Below are positions 25,726 to 33,701 of a stretch of DNA of 64,000 nucleotides, piece by piece. The stretch is from Micromonospora vinacea (GTDB lineage Bacteria; Actinomycetota; Actinomycetes; Mycobacteriales; Micromonosporaceae), in assembly GCF_015751785.1 (NCBI RefSeq), contig NZ_JADOTY010000001.1:4030001-4094000 (forward strand), in the 5' to 3' direction. The notes under the pieces were generated by a model. The model worked only from the letters and a program-made list of their open reading frames with translations. It did not search any database and had not been told where the DNA came from. The translations under genes and the position numbers were made by a program. Within the stretch, counting starts at the first letter, position 1. Each line of letters begins with the position of its first letter.

Positions 25726-25841
25726 GGGAGAACCGCCCGTTATGGTTTCGAACCGTCAACGGTTGGGCTGAAATGCGCCAGAAATGTCGCCCTTGCCCCG
25801 GTCCGGGCATACCTGCGCCGTACCCTCGGCGCGGGAATTGC

Positions 25842-25847
25842 TATACG
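25842..25847 (+). promoter_or_regulatory. -10-like box TATACG before a short hypothetical gene
   Basis: TATACG ends 8 nt before ATG 25856, consistent with a leaderless transcript. A short palindrome (AACCGT-CA-ACGGTT, 25751-25764) lies further upstream. Confidence 0.45.
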
Positions 25848-25855
25848 GTCGGCGA

Positions 25856-26077
25856 ATGAAGGTGGAGGAACACTGGTGGAACGGAGACACGACCCCGCGC
25901 GGGCGCAGGGACGTGTACATCCGTACTGACGGGCAGGGTTGGGAGGTCCGCGCCCAGATCGGTGGGGCGTCGGGTCGTGAGCGGGTGCAGCAGTGCCCAA
26001 GCCGGGCCTCGGCGGCCATCCTCGCCGACGCCTGGCGCGGCACCCACCCATCCTGGCGCGAGCTGAAGCAGCGCTGA
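25856..26077 (+). CDS. Small conserved hypothetical protein (73 aa)
   Basis: A 73-aa basic protein opening with MKVEEHWWNGDTTPRG. It contains DVYIRTDGQGWEVRAQIGG and SRASAAILADAWR, a beta-beta-alpha-like pattern that recurs in small actinobacterial proteins of unknown role. ATG 25856 is preferred over ATG 25784 because the longer form would run through the -10 box and has no supporting motif. No membrane segment or signal is seen. Confidence 0.65.
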   Translation: MKVEEHWWNGDTTPRGRRDVYIRTDGQGWEVRAQIGGASGRERVQQCPSRASAAILADAWRGTHPSWRELKQR

Positions 26078-26200
26078 TCCGGCACCGGGCCGGGTCGGCA
26101 ACGCTCCCGGGCTCCAGCCCGGCGCGCCCGCCGACCGGCCCGGCGCTCGGTACGTTGGTCCGCCGCAATCGCTGAGCGGTTCACCCGCCTGACTCACAGG

Positions 26201-26404
26201 TCACCGCTTTTGAAGCATGACGGAAGCAACGTCTGCCAGAAGCGCCAACGCCCAATCCAGTTGCGAGCAGTTGTCGCGACCTTGGCACTCAAGGCAGCCG
26301 CCAGCTCGCCATGGCCGCTCTAGTGCCCGAGTCCAGTGGGTATCCAATACTCGTTCGGCCGTGAACAACTCGGTCGCCTTGGACACGGGTTCGTCGATCG
26401 GCAT
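26201..26404 (-). CDS. Small cysteine-containing protein divergent from a GntR regulator
   Basis: A 67-aa soluble protein (MPIDEPVSKATELFTAERVL start) with a compact CLECQGRDNC motif (three cysteines) and an amphipathic C-terminal helix. AAAGGCG precedes the ATG. Proteins with this look are, from memory, repeatedly paired with small GntR-type regulators in actinomycetes, often in accessory DNA. The cysteines could bind metal or act in redox sensing. Local GC is lower than in neighbouring genes, which hints at transfer. Confidence 0.7.
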   Translation of the reverse strand: MPIDEPVSKATELFTAERVLDTHWTRALERPWRAGGCLECQGRDNCSQLDWALALLADVASVMLQKR

Positions 26405-26535
26405 GATTGGTACGCCTTTCGCGAGACGCGATCAGGCCCGCCCAGGGTCGACCTGTTCGCCGTCGCCCCTGGGCGGGATCGAAGGCCTGTGGATGGCGTG
26501 GTCCGATGGAAGGTGCCGAACGAAGGAACCTTCAC

Positions 26536-26787
26536 ATGCCCATACCTACCGGCGGATACCGCGAGGTGGCCGAGGACCTCGCCGCTCGGATCAAGAGCGG
26601 CGAGTACGCGGCAGGGGAGCGTCTGCCCACCTACAGCGAACTATCGAACCTCTATGACGTCAGTGTGACCACGGTCCAACGGGCGATCATCGTTCTTCAG
26701 ACACGCGGCTTGGTGGTGGGTCTCCAGGGCCGTGGCCTCTGGGTCGCCGAAGACGTGGGATCTCCTCGATCACTTGATGAGGAGTAG
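26536..26787 (+). CDS. Small GntR-type winged-helix regulator (83 aa)
   Basis: An 83-aa protein that consists almost only of a GntR DNA-binding domain (GYREVAEDLAARIKSGEYAAGERLP, then SELSNLYDVSVTTVQRAI, wing GLVVGLQGRGLWVAE). It lacks any effector domain, so it may need a partner or act constitutively. AAGGA lies upstream of ATG 26536. It is divergent from the cysteine-containing small gene, with a shared 131-nt promoter region. Its 3' end is part of a long inverted repeat. Confidence 0.82.
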   Translation: MPIPTGGYREVAEDLAARIKSGEYAAGERLPTYSELSNLYDVSVTTVQRAIIVLQTRGLVVGLQGRGLWVAEDVGSPRSLDEE

Positions 26788-26827
26788 TTGCTGGCGGCTC
26801 GATTCAACTACTCATCATCACGTGATC
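26768..26827. terminator. 23-bp imperfect inverted repeat overlapping the GntR stop codon
   Basis: Arms 26768-26790 and 26805-26827 pair at 21 of 23 positions across a 14-nt loop. The left arm contains the last codons and the TAG (26785-26787) of the GntR gene. A terminator function is likely; it is unusually AT-containing for this genome. Confidence 0.65.
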
Positions 26828-26914
26828 AGGGGATGTGGCGGACCTTCGTGTCCCCGCCGTCAGTTCGGGTACACGTACACGGAGGTCTGCCAGTCGCGCC
26901 CGATGGAGGTCCCC

Positions 26915-27073
26915 ATGTCGCAGGGTCCCGACGAGGAGAACCCCAGGCTCGACGAGGAGATCCGAGAGGCCGAGCGGCGGCTCGCCGATCTGGCCACATC
27001 GTCGGACGACGCGCTGACCGACGATGACGCTCGCGCGCCGGACGACGCTCGCTCCGAGCAGAACGCCGACTGA
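26915..27073 (+). CDS. Very small acidic hypothetical protein (52 aa)
   Basis: A 52-aa, highly acidic peptide (MSQGPDEENPRLDEEIREAE start) with a predicted helix followed by a D/A-rich disordered tail. GGAGG stands 5 nt before ATG 26915, which favours this start over longer frames. There is no known domain. Confidence 0.6.
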   Translation: MSQGPDEENPRLDEEIREAERRLADLATSSDDALTDDDARAPDDARSEQNAD

Positions 27074-27104
27074 GGCCACCGGAACCGGACGGCGGGCAAG
27101 ATCC

Positions 27105-27168
27105 ACTCGACTTCCGTGAAATTGCGGTGTTGGAGGCGGACTAACCCCGCGCTTTCACGGAAACCGAG
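27105..27168. repeat. Imperfect 23-bp inverted repeat
   Basis: The arms pair at about 19 of 23 positions. The innermost perfect part is TTCCGTGAAA (27112-27121) with TTTCACGGAA (27153-27162), flanked by ACTCGA-type bases. It sits between the small acidic gene (+) and the DUF1062 gene (-), so it may be a bidirectional terminator. The long arms with mismatches also resemble a dispersed REP/MITE-like element. Confidence 0.5.
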
Positions 27169-27246
27169 TCGATCAATGTGCTGGCCGCCCAACCGCCGTC
27201 AACAGGGCCTGCCCGGCGTCGTGCCGGACAGGCCCCGAGGGCGGGG

Positions 27247-27795
27247 TCAGCGTTTGAGGGTGAAGGTGAAGTCGCCGGAGAGCTTGCCGCCCAACCGGAA
27301 CGCCGAGACGACCTTCCCCTCCGTGATCAGTCGGTCGACCTCGCCCCGGGAGAGACCGCAACCCTCAGCGATCAGTCGGGTCGGCCGGACCGGGATCCGC
27401 GCCGCGTTGCGGACCGCGACGTCGATCACGTCGAGGTCCAGGTGCTCCGATCCGCCGGTGTCGAGACGCCAGGCGTCGGTCCAGTCCAGGGCGAACCGGT
27501 TTCGGTGCTGAACGGCCGGCTCCTGGAGCAGTTCGGCGATCAGGCCCGGGTCGTTGGCGTGGAGCCGGTCCAGCAGTTCGGGTGGGATGGAGCGCACCGT
27601 CATCCGGCCCAGGACGGTGAGCTTCGCCGTCTCCCCGCACTCGATGCAGAGCGCGAGAAGCCAGACGTCGAGGAGCTTGTGGTTGGCGTTGACACGGAAC
27701 TTGCCGCTCGCCCGAAGGCGTTGGGACGGGCACGCGTGGCAACGGCGCTGAACGATGGGCAGGCAGGTGGGCACGACGGCCCAATTTTTGAGCAC
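27247..27795 (-). CDS. DUF1062-family protein
   Basis: A 182-aa soluble protein matching the DUF1062 pattern. A zinc-ribbon-like N-terminus has cysteines in RRCHACPS and CIECGE and the hallmark SGKFRVNANHKLLDVWLL between them. A C-terminal S4/RNA-binding-like segment follows (LIAEGCGLSRGEVDRLITEGKVVSAF). The function is unknown; RNA binding is plausible from the S4-like end. The GTG at 27795 lacks a good ribosome-binding site, and a valine start a few codons later is possible. Confidence 0.82.
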   Translation of the reverse strand: MLKNWAVVPTCLPIVQRRCHACPSQRLRASGKFRVNANHKLLDVWLLALCIECGETAKLTVLGRMTVRSIPPELLDRLHANDPGLIAELLQEPAVQHRNRFALDWTDAWRLDTGGSEHLDLDVIDVAVRNAARIPVRPTRLIAEGCGLSRGEVDRLITEGKVVSAFRLGGKLSGDFTFTLKR

Positions 27796-28031
27796 AGAAG
27801 TACACCGGTTTCAGTGAGAAGTCCGCAGCAAAAAGGAGCGCGGCGCAGCTGCGCGACGCGCGACAGATCAGCTCTCGGGAGGTCTCACAGGGTGTACAAC
27901 GGCACGTCCTTGCCTAGACGACCACGTTGCGCAGCACGGTAACGGCGCACGGCGGCGCCGTTCCACTGGTTTTCGCGTACGCGGCGGCCCGGCCGGCGGG
28001 ACGTGCCGACCGGTCGGGTGTCAGGCCCCGG

Positions 28032-29093
28032 TCAGGCGGTCGGGACCGGCAGGACCACGCCCTCGGCCGCCGACCGGTGCGCCAACTCGATCAACTCGAC
28101 GGTGTGCACCGAGTCCCGTGGGTCCACCGGCATCGGGGCGCCGTCGCGCAGCGCAGCCGCCACCTGGGCGTAGAAGCTCTGGTACGCGCCGGGCTCGGTC
28201 GGCACCGGCCGCAGGTCACCGTCGACGCCGAGCAGGCCGTAGCGCTCCGGCGGGACCTCGCCCCAGCCCGGCTGGTCCGGTCGGCCGCCGTCGTGCAGCG
28301 CCGCCTCCTGCACGTCCAGCCCGTAGCTGGTGTAGCCGGCCCGGTCGCCCAGCACGCGCAGGCGCGGCCCGAGTTGGGCGGTCACCGCGCCCATCCACAG
28401 GTGCGAGTGGACCCCGTTGGCGTGGGTCAACGCCACGAAGGCGTCGTCGTCGACGGCTGCGCCCGCGCGGCGACGGTCCACCTCCGCGTAGACGCGGTCG
28501 ACACTGCCGAACAGCTGCACCGCCTGGTCGACGAGGTGGGCGCCGAGGTCGAAGAGGGCGCCGCCGGCCTCCTCCGGACCGGCAAGCTCCCGCCAGCCCG
28601 GCTTGATCGTCGGACGGAACCGCTCGAACCGGGACTCGAAGCGCAGCACCTGCCCCAACTCGCCCTGCTCGACCAGGCGGCGGACGGTCAGGAAGTCGCC
28701 GTCCCAGCGCCGGTTCTGGAAGACCGTCAGCGGCACCCCCCGCTCGGTCGCCTCGTCGATCAGCAGGCGGCCCTCCGCCGCGGTCGGGGAGAGGGGCTTG
28801 TCGACGACGACCGGCAGGCCGGCGGCGAGCGCCGCGCGGGCCATCGGCACGTGCTGACGGTTCGGCGTCGCCACCACGACCAGGTCCAGGGCGTCCGGGG
28901 TACGCCACAGCTCGTCGGCGTCGTCGACCAGGCGGGCGTCCGGGAAGTGCTGTCGGGCCTGCTCGCGACGCTGCGGGTCGCGGGTCACGATGGCGTCGAG
29001 CCGCAGCCCGGGGGTCGCGGCGATCAGCGGCGCGTGGAACACCCGGCCCGCCAGCCCGTATCCCAGCAGACCAACCCGCAGCGCCTTCGCCAT
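28032..29093 (-). CDS. Gfo/Idh/MocA-family oxidoreductase
   Basis: A 353-aa NAD(P)-dependent sugar/cyclitol dehydrogenase. The Rossmann motif GYGLAGRVFHAPL opens the protein, PNRQHVPMARAAL and VDKPLSPTAAEG hold the conserved lysine-proline, and GGALFDLGAHLVDQ contains the catalytic-site histidine region. It follows the response-regulator gene by 95 nt on the same strand, but a TAGATT -10 box (29151-29156) and a small hairpin (29117-29135) in that gap suggest separate expression. The substrate is unknown. Confidence 0.9.
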   Translation of the reverse strand: MAKALRVGLLGYGLAGRVFHAPLIAATPGLRLDAIVTRDPQRREQARQHFPDARLVDDADELWRTPDALDLVVVATPNRQHVPMARAALAAGLPVVVDKPLSPTAAEGRLLIDEATERGVPLTVFQNRRWDGDFLTVRRLVEQGELGQVLRFESRFERFRPTIKPGWRELAGPEEAGGALFDLGAHLVDQAVQLFGSVDRVYAEVDRRRAGAAVDDDAFVALTHANGVHSHLWMGAVTAQLGPRLRVLGDRAGYTSYGLDVQEAALHDGGRPDQPGWGEVPPERYGLLGVDGDLRPVPTEPGAYQSFYAQVAAALRDGAPMPVDPRDSVHTVELIELAHRSAAEGVVLPVPTA

Positions 29094-29188
29094 GCCATGC
29101 CCCCGTCTCCCTGGTCGGCGCCCTGACCTGGCGCCGGTACCGCTGAGAAGAATCTACGCCCGGGGCGGTCGGGCCCGATCTCGGCCCG

Positions 29189-29854
29189 TCAGCTCGCCGG
29201 GTCGGCGCGCAGGTAGGTGAGGACCGCCAACACCCGCCGGTTGGTGTCGTCGCTGGGCGGCAGGTCGAGCTTCAGCAGGATGTTGCCGACGTGCTTGCCG
29301 ACCGCCGCCTCGCTGACGTGCAGCCGGCCGGCGATCGACGCGTTGGACCGCCCCTCGGCGAGCAGCGCCAGCACCTCGCGTTCCCGGGCGGAGAGCGCGG
29401 CGAGCGGGTCGCGGGGGCGGTGCAGTAGTTGCCGGACCACGTCCGGGTCGATGGCGGTGCCGCCGTCGGCGACCCGGCGCAGCGTGTCGACGAACTCGGT
29501 GACCTCGGCGACGCGGTCCTTGAGCAGGTAGCCCACCCGTTGGCCGTCGCCGCTGTCCAGCAGCGCCGCCGCGTACCCGGTCTGCACGTACTGGCTGAGC
29601 ACCACGACCGGGAGGTCGGGTCGCTCGGCGCGTAGCGCGACGGCCGCGCGTAGCCCGTCGTCGCGGCGGCCCGGCGGCATCCGGATGTCGGTCAGCACCA
29701 GGTCCGGGCGGTGGTCGCGGGCCGCCGCCAGCAGCTCCGGCGCGGAGCCGACGGCCGCGCACACTGTGAAGTCGAAGCGGGTCAGCAGGGCGACGAGACC
29801 CTCCCGCAGCAGCACCTCGTCCTCGGCGAGCACCACCCGGGTCACCGACGACAT
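29189..29854 (-). CDS. NarL/LuxR-type response regulator
   Basis: A 221-aa response regulator. The receiver domain has acidic pocket ED at residues 11-12, the phosphoacceptor in VLTDIRMP and a conserved lysine in YLLKDR. The C-terminal LuxR helix-turn-helix is LSAREREVLALLAEGRSNASIAGRLHVSE (shown here as two contiguous halves LSAREREVLALLAEG and RSNASIAGRLHVSE). The gene overlaps the end of the sensor kinase by 13 nt, so the pair is translationally coupled. Confidence 0.92.
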   Translation of the reverse strand: MSSVTRVVLAEDEVLLREGLVALLTRFDFTVCAAVGSAPELLAAARDHRPDLVLTDIRMPPGRRDDGLRAAVALRAERPDLPVVVLSQYVQTGYAAALLDSGDGQRVGYLLKDRVAEVTEFVDTLRRVADGGTAIDPDVVRQLLHRPRDPLAALSAREREVLALLAEGRSNASIAGRLHVSEAAVGKHVGNILLKLDLPPSDDTNRRVLAVLTYLRADPAS

Positions 29855-31134
29855 GGCATTTCCACCCGGAGCACTGTAGGCCCGCCGGGCGGGCTGGACA
29901 GCAGCAGCCGGCCGTCCACGGCGGCGACCCGGTCGGCGAGCCCAGTCAGGCCGGTGCCCCGGGCCGGGTCGGCGCCGCCGTGACCGTCGTCGGTCACCTC
30001 GACGACGAGGTCACCGCCGGCCCGGGTGAGGCGTACGTCGGCGCGGGTCGCCCCGGCGTGCCGGGCCACGTTGCCCAGCGCCTCGGAGACCACGAAGTAG
30101 GCGGTGGTCTCCACGATCTCCGGCAACTCGTCGTGCGGGTCGGCGTGCACGGTGACCGGGATGGTGGCGGCGTCGGCCAGTTCGCGTACGGCGCCGGCCA
30201 GGCCGAGGTCGGTGAGGCTCTGCGGGCGGATGCCGTGCACCAACTGCCGCAGCATCACCATCAGGCCCCGGGCCTGGTCGTGCGCCACGGCGAGCGGTCG
30301 GGCGGCGGGGGAGTCCTCGGGTACGTCCAGCTGGGCCAGCCCCAGTTGGAGGGTGAGGCTGGTGAGCCGGGGCTGTGCGCCGTCGTGCAGGTCGCGCTCG
30401 ATGCGGCGGCGTTCGGCCTCGTACGCGCCGACCAGTCGGGTGCGGGAGCGGGCGACCTCGCGCAGCGCCGCCGCGTCCACCGGATGGGCCAGTGCCCACC
30501 GGGCCACGGCGGCCTGGACGGCGGCGAGCAGACCGATGGCGTACCAGAGCACCGGGATCAGCAGCACCCCCACTATCGCGTACGGAATGGCCTCGCCGGT
30601 GCTGTCGATCGGCTGCCAGATCACCACCGGCTGGTTGGCGTCGCCGGCCAGCCAGGGGCTGGAGATCATCCCGAGGTCGAGCAGCACCAGGATCAGGAAC
30701 ACCCAGTACGCGACAGGAGTGAAGCCGCCCAGCCAGAACAGGTACGCCACCTCCCGCCAGGTCGCGGCGCTGCGGTAGCGGGCGGCCAGGCCCGGCCACG
30801 GCGACGAGGCCAACGGACGGCCGTCGACGAGCCGGACCCGCCACCGCTCGACGGCGGCCACCGCGAAGCTCAGGAGCGGGGCCAACGCCACCAGGACGAC
30901 GCTGCCGGTAATCAGGAACAGCATCAGCGCGATGCTCGGCGGTCGGCCGTGCCGCCGGAGCGTGCTGAAGACGGGCAGCATGGGGCCGCCGATGACGAGC
31001 AGCCCGACGGCGAGGAACCCGGCGATCGGCACTGTGGTGACCAGGTAGGCCAGCGCGCGCCAGGGCCACGCGGAGATCAGCCAGCGGCGGCGGCGTAGCG
31101 CCTCGGCCAGGTGCGAACTGTGTTCCGTGGTCAT
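29842..31134 (-). CDS. Sensor histidine kinase, HisKA_3 family
   Basis: A 430-aa membrane kinase. Four to six N-terminal hydrophobic segments form a 'putative sensor' domain (about residues 20-230). The phosphoacceptor histidine lies in RIERDLHDGAQPRL, where the sequence reads GAQP instead of the usual GAQQ. The ATPase domain has the G-boxes DGHGGADPARGTGL and GLTGLADRV. ATG 31134 is favoured by a -10 box 7 nt upstream. The signal is unknown; such pairs often sense envelope stress or antibiotics. Confidence 0.9.
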   Translation of the reverse strand: MTTEHSSHLAEALRRRRWLISAWPWRALAYLVTTVPIAGFLAVGLLVIGGPMLPVFSTLRRHGRPPSIALMLFLITGSVVLVALAPLLSFAVAAVERWRVRLVDGRPLASSPWPGLAARYRSAATWREVAYLFWLGGFTPVAYWVFLILVLLDLGMISSPWLAGDANQPVVIWQPIDSTGEAIPYAIVGVLLIPVLWYAIGLLAAVQAAVARWALAHPVDAAALREVARSRTRLVGAYEAERRRIERDLHDGAQPRLTSLTLQLGLAQLDVPEDSPAARPLAVAHDQARGLMVMLRQLVHGIRPQSLTDLGLAGAVRELADAATIPVTVHADPHDELPEIVETTAYFVVSEALGNVARHAGATRADVRLTRAGGDLVVEVTDDGHGGADPARGTGLTGLADRVAAVDGRLLLSSPPGGPTVLRVEMPCRR

Positions 31135-31141
31135 GCAGCAG

Positions 31142-31147
31142 ACGCTA
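31142..31147 (-). promoter_or_regulatory. -10 box TAGCGT, leaderless start of the histidine kinase
   Basis: On the minus strand TAGCGT ends 7 nt before ATG 31134, which fixes this start over upstream frames. Confidence 0.6.
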
Positions 31148-31296
31148 ATCGGGAGCGACCGGGTGCCCCAGCCGTCCAGATCCACTCTTCGGGGTATGCC
31201 CAGCACTACCGACGGACGGGTGTGCGGGGTCCGGAAACGGGAAGAACGGGCCGTCGCGCGTCCCGCGTGACCTGTGCTGTCGGCGGCTGGAGAGAC

Positions 31297-31992
31297 ATGG
31301 GTGCCAGAACCTTCGTGGTGGTCGGCGGGACCAGCGGTCTCGGCCTAGCGGTGGCCCGACTGCTCGTCGACGAGCATCAGGTCGTGGTGTTCGGCAACGT
31401 GCCGGCCGAGGTCGCCACCGCGACCGACGAGCTGGGTTGCGACGGCGCCGTCTGCGACATCTCCTCCTACGAGCAGGTCCGCGACGGGTTCGCCGAGGTG
31501 GTCGAGCGCTACGGCACGATCGACGGGGTGGCGGCCTGCGCCTCCATGTGGGCGGGCGGCGAGCTGGGGGACCTGTCGGTGGAGCACATCCGCCGGGCCG
31601 TGGAGATCAACGTCCTGGGCATCACGTACCTGCTGCGGGAGGCGGTGCAGCACCTGCACCGGCAGGGCCACGGAAACGTGGTGTACATCGGCGCGTTGGC
31701 GCTGGCGGCACCCCGGCCCGGCATCCCCGTCTACCGGGCCACCAAGAGCTACGGCAACAGCCTGGTCGACTCGCTGGCCGAGGCCCAGCACAGCAACCGG
31801 GTCAAGGTGATGCAGCTACATCCCGGGCCGATGCCGACGCGGCTACAGGAACGGGTGGGCGCCGAGTTCCTGGACGAGGTGTTCGCCATGCCCGAACAGG
31901 TCGCCAGCGAGGTCGTCCGGCTGCTGCTGCTCGAACCCGACGACCTGTACGTCTCCGGTGAGCGCGTGCTGCGCGCGGACGGGCGGTGGTGA
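31297..31992 (+). CDS. Short-chain dehydrogenase/reductase-like protein lacking the catalytic serine
   Basis: A 231-aa SDR fold. The nucleotide-binding GGTSGLGLAVARLL and the Tyr-Lys pair (VYRATK) are present. The residue 13 positions before the tyrosine, normally serine, is alanine (VVYIGALALAA), and the usual NNAG motif reads ACASM. It may therefore be a weak or non-catalytic SDR, or use different chemistry. ATG 31297 has GGAGAG upstream. The stop overlaps the MFS gene, so the two are coupled and may act on the same metabolite. Confidence 0.82.
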   Translation: MGARTFVVVGGTSGLGLAVARLLVDEHQVVVFGNVPAEVATATDELGCDGAVCDISSYEQVRDGFAEVVERYGTIDGVAACASMWAGGELGDLSVEHIRRAVEINVLGITYLLREAVQHLHRQGHGNVVYIGALALAAPRPGIPVYRATKSYGNSLVDSLAEAQHSNRVKVMQLHPGPMPTRLQERVGAEFLDEVFAMPEQVASEVVRLLLLEPDDLYVSGERVLRADGRW

Positions 31993-33620
31993 CGGCCGCA
32001 GCCGGACAAGCCGACCGTCCGGCCTCGGCGTGGGCGCCCCTGCGGACGGCGGTCTACCGCAACCTGTGGCTGGCCCTGCTCGCCGCCAACATCGGCACCT
32101 GGATGCAGACCGTGGGCGCGCAGTGGCTGCTGATCAACCACTCCAACGCGTCCACCCTTGTCGCGTTGGTGCAGACCGCCAGTCTGCTGCCGGTGCTGCT
32201 GCTGGCGTTGCCCGCCGGGGTGCTGGCCGACAGCTTCGACCGCCGGCACCTGCTGATCGCCGTGCAGCTGTTCCTGGTGGCGGTGGCGGTGGCGTTGACG
32301 CTGCTCACCCTGACCGACCGGATGCCGCCGGCGCTGCTGCTCACCCTCACCTTCGCCTTCGGGGTGGGGCAGGCGCTGACCCTGCCGGCGTGGGCGGCGG
32401 TGATCCCGGAGCTGGTGCCGCAGGACCAGCTGCGGTCGGCGTCCGCGCTCGGTTCGATAAGCGTGAACGTGGCGAGGGCGGTCGGGCCCGCGGTGGCCGG
32501 CGTGCTGATCGCCCGTACCGGCGTCGCCCCGGTCTTCGGCATCAACGCCGTCGCCTTCGGGGTCTTCGCGTACGCGCTGTGGCGTTGGCGGCCCGGCAAC
32601 GCCCGCGCGGTCGAGGTGCCCGAGCGGTTCACCGCCGCGTTGCGCGCCGGCAGCCGCTACGTACGCCACTCGCCGACCGTCCGCCGGCTGTTGCGCCGGG
32701 CGCTGGTCTTCGTGGTCCCGGCCAGCGCGCTCTGGGCGTTGCTGCCGTTGGTCGCGAACCGGCGGCTGGGGCTGGGCTCCGGCGGGTACGGGGTGCTGCT
32801 GGCAGCCCTCGGTGTGGGCGCCATCGCCGGTGGCGTGCTGTTGGCCGTGATCCGCACCCGACTGTCGGCGAACCAGTTGCTGCTGATCGCCGGGGCGCTG
32901 TTCACGGTGGCGCTGACAGTGCTCGGCACCGTGCGGTCGGTGCCGCTGGTGCTGCTCGCCCTGCTGCCCGCCGGGATGGCCTGGGTGACGGTACTGGCCA
33001 ACGTCAACGCCGAGATGCAGCTCTTCCTGCCCAGCTGGGTACGGGCTCGGGGCCTGGCCGTCTACCAGGTGTGCTTCGCCGGTGGGCAGGCCGTCGGCGC
33101 GCTGCTCTGGGGGTTGGTGGCCGACATGGCCGGGCTGGTCCTCGCGTACCTGGCGGCGGCGGCGCTGATGCTTGTCGGCACCGTGACGAGTCGGATCTGG
33201 CCGTTGCCGGACCTGCGGTCGGTGAACCGGGAACCGGCGGTGTACTGGCCGCAACTGCACCTGGCGCACGAGCCCGACCCGGGAGTCGGGCCGGTGCTGG
33301 TGACCGTGCAGTACACCGTCCGGCCGGAGCGGACCCAACGGTTCCTGGCGGCGATGGACCTGGTGCGTGGCGCGCGGCAGCGGACCGGCGCGATGCGCTG
33401 GGGGCTGTTCCGCCCGGCCGAGACGGTGGACCGGTTCGTCGAGGTGTATCTGGTGCCGTCCTGGGGCGAGCACCTGCGCCAGCACGGCGGCCGGTTGACC
33501 GGTGAGGACCGCGCGGCCGAGCAACGGGCCCGGGAGTTGACCGACGGGGAGCCGGAGGTTCGACACCTGGTGCCCGCCGCCGCCGGCCCGACGCTGTCGG
33601 ACGAGCGCGAGGCGCTCTGA
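31986..33620 (+). CDS. MFS exporter with a C-terminal ABM-like domain
   Basis: A 544-aa protein of the EntS/MFS_3 type. Twelve predicted helices span residues 20-410. Residues about 435-530 form a soluble domain resembling an antibiotic-biosynthesis-monooxygenase (dimeric ferredoxin-like) fold (VLVTVQYTVRPERTQRFLAAM, then GLFRPAETVDRFVEVYLVPS). It starts with GTG 31986 (or 31989) overlapping the SDR stop, so it is translationally coupled. Export of a small hydrophobic product is likely. The ABM-like tail might sense or modify the cargo, but this is inference. Confidence 0.87.
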   Translation: MVTAAAGQADRPASAWAPLRTAVYRNLWLALLAANIGTWMQTVGAQWLLINHSNASTLVALVQTASLLPVLLLALPAGVLADSFDRRHLLIAVQLFLVAVAVALTLLTLTDRMPPALLLTLTFAFGVGQALTLPAWAAVIPELVPQDQLRSASALGSISVNVARAVGPAVAGVLIARTGVAPVFGINAVAFGVFAYALWRWRPGNARAVEVPERFTAALRAGSRYVRHSPTVRRLLRRALVFVVPASALWALLPLVANRRLGLGSGGYGVLLAALGVGAIAGGVLLAVIRTRLSANQLLLIAGALFTVALTVLGTVRSVPLVLLALLPAGMAWVTVLANVNAEMQLFLPSWVRARGLAVYQVCFAGGQAVGALLWGLVADMAGLVLAYLAAAALMLVGTVTSRIWPLPDLRSVNREPAVYWPQLHLAHEPDPGVGPVLVTVQYTVRPERTQRFLAAMDLVRGARQRTGAMRWGLFRPAETVDRFVEVYLVPSWGEHLRQHGGRLTGEDRAAEQRARELTDGEPEVRHLVPAAAGPTLSDEREAL

Positions 33621-33629
33621 TTCCACACG

Positions 33630-33647
33630 CCCGGGCGTGAGCCCGGG
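33630..33647. terminator. Hairpin between the MFS and TetR genes
   Basis: CCCGGGC-GTGA-GCCCGGG forms a 7-bp stem with a 4-nt loop directly after the MFS stop. It probably ends the SDR-MFS transcript. Confidence 0.6.
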
Positions 33648-33686
33648 AGCAGGCCGAGGCGGGCGTACCGCGTACGGCCGCGTTGT

Positions 33687-33692
33687 TAGGAT
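33687..33692 (+). promoter_or_regulatory. -10 box TAGGAT upstream of the TetR gene
   Basis: TAGGAT ends 9 nt before ATG 33702; a leaderless or nearly leaderless transcript is likely. Confidence 0.5.
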
Positions 33693-33701
33693 GGCCGCAC
33701 C

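Noticed and set aside
25741..25770. tRNA-like TTCGAA context
   Set aside because: The stretch has a short palindrome but no cloverleaf, acceptor stem or conserved tRNA boxes.
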